Below are positions 46,243 to 53,624 of a DNA stretch of 64,000 bases, in pieces. Positions within the stretch are counted from its first letter, which is position 1; every line of letters begins with the position of its first letter. The notes below the pieces were generated by a model, which ran no database searches, had not been told where the DNA came from, and saw nothing but the letters and a program-made list of their open reading frames with translations. Source of the stretch: Pinus tabuliformis (taxonomy: Eukaryota; Streptophyta; Pinopsida; Pinales; Pinaceae); NCBI GenBank assembly GCA_031772625.1, contig CM062814.1, positions 823,306,757-823,370,756 of the forward strand. Reading direction: 5' to 3'. Both the position numbers and the translations under genes were made by a program.

Positions 46243-46388
46243 ACAAAAAGTGTTGATGTTGGAATAACACCTTTTTTTTCAAGGTTAAATTTTCAACATG
46301 TTTTAAAAATGGCAATGAAAACTAATTTTTTGTGCAAAAAACACCCTCAAAATGAGAAGTGTTGATGCTGGAATAACACTTTTTTTTA
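46243..46388. repeat. ~113-bp tandem repeat, left part (PLE target)
   Basis: One full unit (GTGTTGATGTTGGAATAACA onward) and the start of a second, broken in its T-run by the PLE. The unit continues at 52685. Confidence 0.8.
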
Positions 46389-46794
46389 TGAGAAAAAAAA
46401 AAATCAGCGTAAATCACATGATAATACATTTGTCGACGCGTTTCGAACCAACGAGTGTGGTTCATCATCAGGACAAGTTGAAGAATCAGATCATGGCTAC
46501 ATGTTAAATAGGGATAACAGATCTTCCAACGGCTAGGTTTGACTGGAAAACGGCTATATTAGACTAGACTGGACAAACAGCTATAATTGACCATGAAACG
46601 GCTAGATTTGACTAGTCAAATTATTTAATTATAATAATATTATTAGATAAATAGTTATTCAATGTATTAGTGTTTAATATCAATATATTTTATAATGTTT
46701 TGAATGTCATTAAAGTCTAGAATGCTAAATACGAATATTATTTTAATACTTTTTGGTTGGTATTGTGTGTTATTTTAAGTAAAATGTTAACCAT
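46388..46794 (-). repeat. PLE pLTR, 3' copy
   Basis: It matches 50630-51032 in the same orientation and 52250-52684 inverted. It contains the hammerhead ribozyme 46427-46480 and several AACGGCTA/CTAGTCAAA phrases. Confidence 0.85.
46427..46480 (-). ncRNA. Hammerhead ribozyme with complete core
   Basis: On the minus strand (PLE sense strand) the order is: stem I strand TTGTC; core box CTGATGA; one unpaired T; stem II GAACCA, loop, TGGTTC; core GAAA; the palindromic stem III segment ACGCGT; cleavage triplet GTC; and stem I partner GACAA. All conserved hammerhead boxes are present in the right order. Helix III is only the self-complementary ACGCGT, so this form would work best as a dimer or in tandem RNA. 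Hammerheads in PLE terminal repeats are known from animals and other eukaryotes (Cervera and De la Peña). The unpaired T between CTGATGA and helix II is a deviation. Confidence 0.85.
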
Positions 46795-47310
46795 ATTTGA
46801 GTTAAAAATAATAAATCTAGGGAATATTAATAATAATAATGAGTAAAATGTTAACATATATTAATAGATCTAGGGATTATAACTATTAGTAATCGTATGG
46901 ATTTAATATTATCCTTAATAACTAAAATAATAATATTAAATATATTATTATTATTATTATAGTACTATTATTATTATTAATGGTTTGGGTAACTTATTAA
47001 TATAAATTTATTAGTTAAGCTATCTAATGTGAACTTAAACTTATTACTTAAATCTAAATAATTATCTTATAATAAATAATTTTAACCCATTCAGTTAGTC
47101 ATGAAAAGGACTATCTCATAAATATAAGGAAAAGAAAATGAGGGAGATTTAAAAAGAGGACCAAAAACTCAAATAAGAATTAAGGAGAAAGAAAACAGGT
47201 TAGTTAGAAGCTTCACTACAGGATAATTATGGGAAAAGAAAGGAAATAGAAAATTAGTTCAAGTCATTGATTGGGAGGGGAAGAAACGACTAAGAAGAGA
47301 GGGCAGGGAT

Positions 47311-50118
47311 TCAGCTACTACTGATCTTCCAATCGTCATCTATATTGAGATTGCTTGGCCTTTTTTCAATCTCAATGGCTTCCCTAAATTTTCGGTGATG
47401 AAACTGCGCAACCTTAGCAATAACCTGGGCCTCCTCAATACAAACATGATGTTTAGTCTTCTCTGCATGCTCCGCTAGTGTGGAAGACTTGGTTCTCCCA
47501 TGTTTTAGGTCTGTTGTGTGCTCATTAATCCTTTGATTAATAGAGCGTCCAGTCTCACCAATGTAGGGGGTCCCACAGGAACAAGGAATAATATAGACAC
47601 CCTTCATGTCCTTAGGGTTGACAGGATCCTTCACTGATCGGAGGGAATTACGAATGGTGTTAAGGGGTCTAAAGGTCGAGGGAACATTATGCTTCTTAAG
47701 AATCCTAGCAATCTTATCAGTGGTCCCTTGGATAAAAGGTAGATGGACCCCTGGGACTCGATCTTTAGGTTCTTTTTTAACCACCAAATTCTTGTAGGCT
47801 TTAAGGAAAGCCTTCTGACCAAGGTGTCTACTATAACCGTTCTCAACAAAGACATTAAGGAGATGGGATTTCTCTTTATCGAAGCTCTTTTCATCAGAGA
47901 TTCTTAGGGCACGAGTAGCGAGGGTGTTGAGAATGCCCAACTTTTGAGCATGGAAATGATGGGAACTAGCATGAAGATACTGCTCAGTATGTGTTTTCTT
48001 CCGAAACACTTGGTGGGAGAGGGAATTGTCAATATTCTTTGAAATAAGAATATCAAGGAAAGGGAGGCAACCATCGACTTCTTTTTCCATGGTGAACTTA
48101 ATGGTGAAGGATTGACTGTTGAGATGCTTGAAGAAGAGATCCAACTCCTCTTGGCCATGAGACCAGATGACATTAGTGTCATCTACAAATCTTTTCCAGA
48201 GCTTGGGTAGGAGACGGGTTGAGGCCAAAGCCTTGGATTCAAAATCTTCCATAAAAAGATTAGCAACAACAAGGGACAGGGGTGAGCCCATGGCAACACC
48301 ACAGGTCTGCTCAAAGAACTCGCCCTGAAAACTGAAAAAAGTGGAAGTGAGACAAATCTTAGCTAACCCAGTGGTATTAGGATCTGTGAGACAGTTGATA
48401 ACCTCCATGGCCTCCTTTATAGGGATGCAAGTGTAAAGGGAGACTACATCAAAACTCACAAGAATGTCCCCAGGGTCAAGCTTTATGCCCTTGAGCTCTT
48501 CAACAAAGGATGCAGAGTCTTTGACGAAGGACTCCGTAAGGCCAACTAAGGGTTTAAGCTTCAAGGCAAGGTATTTAGCCAGAAGGTAGGTAGGACCACC
48601 AATGGTGTTGACAATGGGCCTTAGGGGAGCCCCCTCCTTATGAATCTTTGGAAGCCCATAGATCCTTGGAGTAATGGGACTGCTCTCAATGAGTTTATGG
48701 CAAAGGGAACTCACGGAGCTACTGGACTTGATGGCAAGAGCCACAGTCCTAGATATCTTCTTTAGAGGGTTCTTGGGAAGCTTTTTATAGCTTCCACTAT
48801 TATACAAATGATCTAACATCTTCTTGCGGTAATCCTCTTTGTCGAGGATGACAGCAGCCCCTCCTTTGTCAGCTTTCAGAACTACGACATCATTGTTCTG
48901 GTTTAAGGATCTGAGGGCAACAAATTCCTCCTTGTTGAGGTTGCTACTAGGGGGCTTTGCCTTCCTAAGGACAACGGCACAATCTTGTCTAATAGTGTCC
49001 TTAATATTATCGGGTAAACCTCTAATCCTGAATTCCACGTCACAGATAATGTCATCTATTGGGATCTTCTTAGGGGCTAGGGCAAAATTTAAACCTTTAC
49101 CCAAAAGCTTAAAAACAAAAGGGGGAAAGGAGAAACTAGAAAGATTGATAACTTTATTATTTCGAGAGGGAGGGGGAAGATTAATATTATTATCATTACA
49201 ATTCTTATTATAATTAATCATAAAATCATTGTTTTTTTCAAATTTGTTATTATATTTTAAATTATTACAACTATTAATAATCGATAAATTATTATTATTA
49301 TTATTCTTATTGTTACAATTAAGTGATAAATTATTAATATTATTATTAAGAAATAAATTATTATTATTATTATTATTATTATTATTGTTAATGGATATAT
49401 TATTGTTGTTATTATTATTAGTAATTGATACATTATTATTATTATTATTACTACTACTACTACTACTACATAATATTAAACCTATTTCTAGTTTATTAAG
49501 ATCACGACTATGGTATTCCTTACAGAGATTTGCGCCCTCACCGCAAAGGCAGATAGGGCTTTCTACACTTGTGAATGGCATAAAGTTTAGATTCGGCTTA
49601 GGTGAGGCAAAGAGTTGGTTGATGGACTCGGAGAGGCTCACAAGCGGACTAGAAGGGAGGGGGCTACTCTCATTTGACAGTGATAAACCAACGGGAGTTA
49701 CACTATTGTGTGATGAATCGGGACCAGGTGAAGAGATGACTGTGCAGTGTAATCCAGCGACGGGGTCAGGCGAACCAGAAGGGAGTGGTTTATCATCAGG
49801 CAACAACTCTAGATTTTCTGAGGAGCTCGGCGCGATATAAACCCTGAGGCTAGGCTCAATAGAGGAAATTTTGTCCAAAGGGTTAAGACTGGATTGATCC
49901 GCGTTTATAGTCAAGCTGGACAGCACTTTAGGAACGAGGGTGTTGGTTGAAGGTAAGCCAAGAACTACGGTCCACTTGTTTGAATTTGATACAACCTGGA
50001 ATGGATTGAGGCTGCCAAGGGAGCCGGCCTCTTCCTCAGATTTTAAAGAATTTTCTTGAACCGCTAGCGGGGAGGATGAGCTAGAAAGACTGAATGCCCA
50101 AGTCTGGAGGGTAGATTT
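47311..50118 (-). CDS. PLE reverse transcriptase with C-terminal GIY-YIG endonuclease
   Basis: The frame is open from 50118 to the stop at 47311. An 871-residue product can be counted from a GTG at 49926, but the frame runs 64 codons further up to a TAG, so no real start is assigned here. Numbering from the GTG: Ser-rich region 1-150, Asn-rich tract 155-255, PLE core with KADKGGAAVILD 351-362, YGLPKIHK 423-430, RT motif A SFDVVSLYT 491-499, motif B GVAMGSPLS 543-551, motif C FVDDTNVIW 580-588. The GIY-YIG domain starts GVYIIPC at 776 and has YIGETGR 788-794, a CxC (782, 784) and His pair (820, 826) suggestive of the PLE zinc finger, and E-K-R-P-S-N-L-N at its end. The RT copies RNA at the nick made by the nuclease. 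All catalytic RT acids are present. Confidence 0.92.
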   Translation of the reverse strand, partial: KSTLQTWAFSLSSSSSPLAVQENSLKSEEEAGSLGSLNPFQVVSNSNKWTVVLGLPSTNTLVPKVLSSLTINADQSSLNPLDKISSIEPSLRVYIAPSSSENLELLPDDKPLPSGSPDPVAGLHCTVISSPGPDSSHNSVTPVGLSLSNESSPLPSSPLVSLSESINQLFASPKPNLNFMPFTSVESPICLCGEGANLCKEYHSRDLNKLEIGLILCSSSSSSNNNNNNVSITNNNNNNNISINNNNNNNNNNNLFLNNNINNLSLNCNNKNNNNNNLSIINSCNNLKYNNKFEKNNDFMINYNKNCNDNNINLPPPSRNNKVINLSSFSFPPFVFKLLGKGLNFALAPKKIPIDDIICDVEFRIRGLPDNIKDTIRQDCAVVLRKAKPPSSNLNKEEFVALRSLNQNNDVVVLKADKGGAAVILDKEDYRKKMLDHLYNSGSYKKLPKNPLKKISRTVALAIKSSSSVSSLCHKLIESSPITPRIYGLPKIHKEGAPLRPIVNTIGGPTYLLAKYLALKLKPLVGLTESFVKDSASFVEELKGIKLDPGDILVSFDVVSLYTCIPIKEAMEVINCLTDPNTTGLAKICLTSTFFSFQGEFFEQTCGVAMGSPLSLVVANLFMEDFESKALASTRLLPKLWKRFVDDTNVIWSHGQEELDLFFKHLNSQSFTIKFTMEKEVDGCLPFLDILISKNIDNSLSHQVFRKKTHTEQYLHASSHHFHAQKLGILNTLATRALRISDEKSFDKEKSHLLNVFVENGYSRHLGQKAFLKAYKNLVVKKEPKDRVPGVHLPFIQGTTDKIARILKKHNVPSTFRPLNTIRNSLRSVKDPVNPKDMKGVYIIPCSCGTPYIGETGRSINQRINEHTTDLKHGRTKSSTLAEHAEKTKHHVCIEEAQVIAKVAQFHHRKFREAIEIEKRPSNLNIDDDWKISSS
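49276..49470. repeat. (ATT/AAT)n repeats encoding poly-Asn
   Basis: Interrupted ATT trinucleotide runs on the plus strand; on the minus strand they encode runs of Asn with a few Ile, Ser and Leu, in frame with the RT ORF. Confidence 0.9.
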
Positions 50119-50619
50119 CTAATTAGCCGAAAGCTGGCTATGGGAGATTCCTTCCAAGGACACGAGAGGGTCGACGAACATCGAAGATTTATGGGCCAAT
50201 TTTCGAAATTTTGAAGCTTGTTTTTGCCTTCGGAGATCTTCCAAACTCAAGGATTTCAATGTTGAACATGCATCAATCCTGGCCCAAAGGGAGGCAGAAA
50301 TCAAGCCCGAAAGTTCCAAATGCAACTTCAGAAGATTCCGAGAAAGCAGATCCAAGGATCTTCTAACCCTACTAATCTCAGATCTTAGTAATGCTAAACT
50401 GGCCTTTAGAAAAACCTGACAGTTCTGAGGAGTGTGGAGGCGATGATTAATCTGGGCAAAGACCGGGATGATGGAGGAGTCTCTGCATCTTTTAAGAAAC
50501 GCCAGATCTGACTTCAACTTCAAAACCTGCAAGCGTGCCCGTTCAAATTGATGAACCTTAGTTGCAGTGGCTTTTCCGTGCAAGGATTCAATTGTTGAAT
50601 TGAGGCTTCTGTGATCCAT
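50119..50619 (-). CDS. PLE N-terminal ORF (in frame with RT ORF)
   Basis: A 166-codon frame from ATG at 50619 (MDHRSLNSTIESLHGK) to a TAG at 50121-50119. It is helix-rich and basic, with FLKRCRDSSIIPVFAQINHR, a motif in the N-terminal region of canonical PLE ORFs. It lies in the same frame as the RT ORF, and the 64 codons between the TAG and the GTG at 49926 contain no stop. The original protein was therefore probably one chain of about 1,100 residues, with Gln (CAG) at the TAG. The ATG is about ten bases from the pLTR edge. It may be a simple nonsense mutation or a readthrough site. Confidence 0.8.
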   Translation of the reverse strand: MDHRSLNSTIESLHGKATATKVHQFERARLQVLKLKSDLAFLKRCRDSSIIPVFAQINHRLHTPQNCQVFLKASLALLRSEISRVRRSLDLLSRNLLKLHLELSGLISASLWARIDACSTLKSLSLEDLRRQKQASKFRKLAHKSSMFVDPLVSLEGISHSQLSAN

Positions 50620-50629
50620 ATCAAGTTTA

Positions 50630-51032
50630 TGAGAAAAAAAAATCGACGTAAATCACATGATAATACATTTTTCAACGTGTTTCGAAACAACGAGTGTGGT
50701 TCATCATCAGGACAAGTTGAAGAATCAGATCATGCCTACATGTTAAATAGGGATAGCAGATCTTCTAACGGCTAGGTTTGACTGGAAAACGGCTATATTA
50801 GACTAGACTAGACAAACGGCTATAATTGACCATGAAACGGCTAGATTTGACTAGTCAAATTATTTAATTATAATAATATTATTAGATAAATAGTTATTCA
50901 ATGTATTAGTGTTTAATATCAATATATTTTATAATGTTCTGAACGTCATTAAAGTCTAGAATGCTAAATACAAATATTATTTTAATACTTTTGGTTCGTA
51001 TTGTGCTTTAATTTAAGTAAAATGTTAACCAT
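50630..51032 (-). repeat. PLE pLTR, 5' copy
   Basis: Direct repeat of 46388-46794, ending GTTAACCAT at 51032 (plus-strand view). Its hammerhead is mutated. Immediately left of it is the N-terminal ORF start. Confidence 0.85.
50666..50719 (-). ncRNA. Degenerate hammerhead motif
   Basis: CTGATGA and GAAA remain, but one stem II base (G to T), the cleavage triplet (GTC to GTT) and stem I (GACAA to GAAAA) are altered. Cleavage is unlikely. Confidence 0.75.
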
Positions 51033-51041
51033 CTCAACCAT

Positions 51042-51560
51042 CTCATGGATCCTGATACCGCTCGGTTAGTTGAGATCTGTCCCACTTCCACTTTTTTCAG
51101 TTTCGAGGGTGAGTTCTTTGAGAAGACCTATGGTATTGCCATGGGCTCACCCCTGTCCCTTGTTGTTGCTAATCTTTTTATGGAAGATTTTGAATCCAAG
51201 GCTTTGGCCTCAGCCCATTTCCCACCCAAGCTCTGGAAAAGATTTGTAGATGACACTAATGTCATCTGGTCTCATGGCCAGGAGGAGTTGGATCTCTTCT
51301 TCAAGCATCTCAACAGTTAATCCTCCGCCATTAAGTTCACCATGGAACAAGAAGTCGATGGTTGCCTCCCTTTCCTTGATATTCTTATTTCGAAGAATAT
51401 TGATTGATCCCTCTCCCACCAAGTGTTTCGGAAGAAAACACATACTGAGCAGTATCTTCATGCCAATTCCCATCATTTCCCTTCTCAAAAGTTTGGCGTT
51501 CTCAACACCCTCGCTACTCGTGCCCTCAGAATCTCTGTTGAAAATAGCTTCGATAAAGGA
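51042..51560 (+). pseudogene. PLE RT fragment
   Basis: It begins within DPDTARLVEICPTSTFFSFE and contains motif B YGIAMGSPLSL, motif C FVDDTNVIWSHG and the region after it (CLPFLDILISKNID). It then continues through VFRKKTHTEQYLHANSHHF to FDKG at 51560. Stops occur after HLNS (TAA at 51318) and after NID (TGA at 51405). The catalytic VDD is kept, but fingers and motif A are missing. Confidence 0.85.
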
Positions 51561-51612
51561 TGGTTAACATATCGTTCAATTGTCTCACGGATCCTAATAC
51601 CGAGCGATATCA

Positions 51613-51775
51613 GGAGCATGCGGAGAAGACTAAACATCATGTTTGTATTGAGAAGGCCCAGGTTATTGCTAAGGTTGCACAATTTCATCACTGAAAATTT
51701 AGGGAATCCATTGAGATTGAAAAAAGGCCAAGCAATCTCAATAGAGATGACGGTTGGAAGATCAATAGTTGTTGG
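51613..51775 (+). pseudogene. PLE GIY-YIG endonuclease C-terminal fragment
   Basis: The frame reads EHAEKTKHHVCIEKAQVIAK, then QFHH and a TGA where Arg is expected, then KFRESIEIEKRPSNLNRDDG. It is the end of the nuclease. The GIY-YIG part itself was lost in the deletion between 51560 and 51613. Confidence 0.8.
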
Positions 51776-52249
51776 ATCCCTGCCCTCTCTTGCTAGTCAT
51801 TTCTTCCCCTTCCACCCCCCTTCTATTAATGACTTGAACTAATTTTCTATTTCCTTTCTTTTCCCATAATTATCTCGTAGTGAAGCTTCTAACTAACCTG
51901 TTTTCTTTCTCCTTAATTCTTATTTGAGTTTTTGGCCCTCTTTGGAAATCTCCCTCATTTTCTTTTCCTTATATGAGATAGTCCTTTTCATGACTAACTG
52001 AATGGGTTAAAATTATCTATTATAAGATAGTAATTTAGATTTAAGTAATAAGTTTAAGTTCACATTAGATAGCTTAACTAATAAATTTATATTAATAAGT
52101 TACCCAAACCATTAATAATAAGAATAATACTATTATTATAATATTATTATAATAATAATATAATAATATTTAATATTATTATTTTAGTCATTAAGGATAA
52201 TATTAAATCCATATGATTACTAATAGTTATAATCCCTAGATCTATTAAT

Positions 52250-52684
52250 ATATGTTAACATTTTACTTAAAATAACACACAATACCAACCAAAAGTATTA
52301 AAATAATATTCGTATTTAGCATTCTAGACTTCAATGACATTCAGAATATTATAAAATATATTGATATTAAACACTAATACATTGAATAACTGTTTATCTA
52401 ATAATATTATTATAATTAAATAATTTGACTAGTCAAATCTAGCCGTTTCATGGTCAATTATAGTCGTTGGTCCAGTCTAGTCTAATATAGTCATTTTCTA
52501 GTCAAACCTAGCCGTTGGAAGATCTGTTATCCCTATTTAACATGTAGCCATGATCTAATTCTTCAACTTGTCCTAACAATGAACCACACTCGTTGGTTCG
52601 AAATGCATCGACAAACGTATTATCATGTGATTTACGCCAAAAAAAATATTCTCATAAACTTGATATGGATCACAGAAGCCTCAA
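52250..52684 (+). repeat. PLE pLTR of the inverted copy, with tail
   Basis: Inverse match to the other two pLTRs. At its 3' end it runs through AACTTGATATGGATCAC and stops at AATTCAAC (52684), that is, it includes about 27 bases of the ORF start. This short tail past the pLTR is a known PLE feature. Confidence 0.8.
52564..52617 (+). ncRNA. Hammerhead relic, core box mutated
   Basis: Stem I TTGTC/GACAA, stem II and GAAA are kept, but CTGATGA has become CTAACAA. Stem III is ATGCAT, still palindromic although different from ACGCGT. Confidence 0.75.
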
Positions 52685-52860
52685 TTCAACTTTTTTTTTC
52701 CAGGGTAAATTTTCAACATGTTTTAAAAATGGCAGTGAAAACCAATTTTTTGTGCAAAAATTGTGCAAAAAACACCCTCAAAACAAAAAGTGTTGATGCT
52801 GGAATAACACTTCTTTTTTCTAGGGTAAATTTTCAACATTTTCAAATAATGGTGTAAAAG
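52685..52860. repeat. ~113-bp tandem repeat, right part (PLE target)
   Basis: Resumes the unit broken at 46388 (AGGGTAAATTTTCAACATGT) and starts a further unit at about 52788 (AAGTGTTGATGCTGGAATAA). Confidence 0.8.
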
Positions 52861-53203
52861 ATTTTATCATGACTCCGAAAAACATTCAAATTTCAAAAGA
52901 ATAATGAAAACATAAAATTAAAAATAAAAACAAAATTTAAAACAATGAAAAAAAACAAAAACAAAAGAATAGCAAAACATAAATAAATATATATATTAAA
53001 AAAAATCAATCATAAAAATATTTAAAAAAAAAATAAACTATAAAAGATAAGAATTAAAAAACTAAAATATATATATATATATATAAAGAAATAAATAAAA
53101 ATATACATTAAAAAAAAAACAAAACAAAACAAAAAACAAAGAAAACCATTTTACATTTTAATATATATATATATATAAGAGTTTTCGGCAGAAATCTCTT
53201 TAA
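52861..53203. other. AT-rich simple-sequence DNA
   Basis: A-rich DNA with (TA)n tracts near 53066-53085 and 53161-53177; nothing coding. Confidence 0.8.
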
Positions 53204-53325
53204 AACTTGTCCTAACGATGAACCACACTTGTTGATTCGAAACACGTCGACAAATGAATTATAATGTGATTTCCGTCGAAAACTCGTCTCAAAATATTGA
53301 TATGGATCAGAGAAGCCTAAATTCA
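53204..53325 (+). mobile_element. Third PLE 3' end, 5' truncated
   Basis: A 122-bp fragment matching the last part of the pLTR and tail. It ends at GCCTAAATTCAAC, the same position as the copy ending at 52684. It includes a hammerhead relic (53204-53256) with CTAACGA in place of CTGATGA. It sits between (TA)n tracts. Confidence 0.8.
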
Positions 53326-53418
53326 ACTATATATATATTTTGGATTTAAGAAAAAATAAAAATAAAAATATATCATTTAAAATTTTATAAAAATATAAAT
53401 ATAAATATAAACAAAAAA

Positions 53419-53605
53419 AATGTCGTCGTCGCCCGTGGGGGCGCGGCCCTGGGCAGCGGGGTTGCCGATTCTCGCCGCCCGTGGGGGCGCGACCCTGGGC
53501 GGCAGAGTTGTCGATTGCCCCCGCCCGGCCCCCCCAGGCAGCGGAGCTGCTGATTCCCGTCGCCCGTAGGGTCGCAACCCCATGGCCGGCAGCGGGCCGG
53601 TTCCG
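53419..53605. repeat. GC-rich minisatellite, ~46-bp unit
   Basis: About four imperfect units with CGCCCGTGGGGGCGCG followed by GGCAGCGGRGYTG. It stands out strongly from the AT-rich surroundings. Confidence 0.8.
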
Positions 53606-53624
53606 GGAATCGACCAGGCCCCAC

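Larger units (their letters stand above)
46388..51032 (-). mobile_element. Penelope-like element (PLE), GIY-YIG type, nearly intact
   Basis: Minus-strand order: pLTR (51032-50630), N-terminal ORF (50619-50119), RT/endonuclease ORF (50118-47311), 3' UTR, pLTR (46794-46388). The two pLTRs are direct repeats, about 95% alike by eye, and the ORF starts about 10 bases inside the first one's end. PLEs are retroelements whose RT is related to telomerase and whose GIY-YIG nuclease nicks target DNA. The left edge lies in a T-run of a tandem repeat. The Dryad group in conifers is the closest known plant type that I can name; I have not compared them. Confidence 0.9.
51033..52684 (+). mobile_element. 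Second PLE, internally deleted, inverted
   Basis: Plus-strand RT fragment (51042-51560), filler (51561-51612), endonuclease fragment (51613-51775), 3' UTR matching 46860-47310 in inverse, and pLTR (about 52250-52684). It lacks the N-terminal half. Residue differences from the first copy (GEFFEKTYGIAMGS versus GEFFEQTCGVAMGS) show it is a different PLE copy rather than a fresh duplicate. Confidence 0.85.

Noticed and set aside
47606..49840. Several plus-strand ORFs opposite the PLE gene, including a 203-codon Leu-rich frame at 49229-49840
   Set aside because: Antisense shadows of the PLE ORF. The Leu-rich frame is just the reverse of the Asn-coding ATT repeat.
49924..49926. GTG at 49926 as the PLE start codon
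   Set aside because: The frame is open upstream to a TAG at 50119 and a plant nuclear element would not normally start at GTG; the true start is probably ATG at 50619, or unknown after the nonsense change.
53419..53605. rDNA or rRNA gene fragment
   Set aside because: High GC suggested it, but I see only a ~46-bp tandem unit and no rRNA core sequence.
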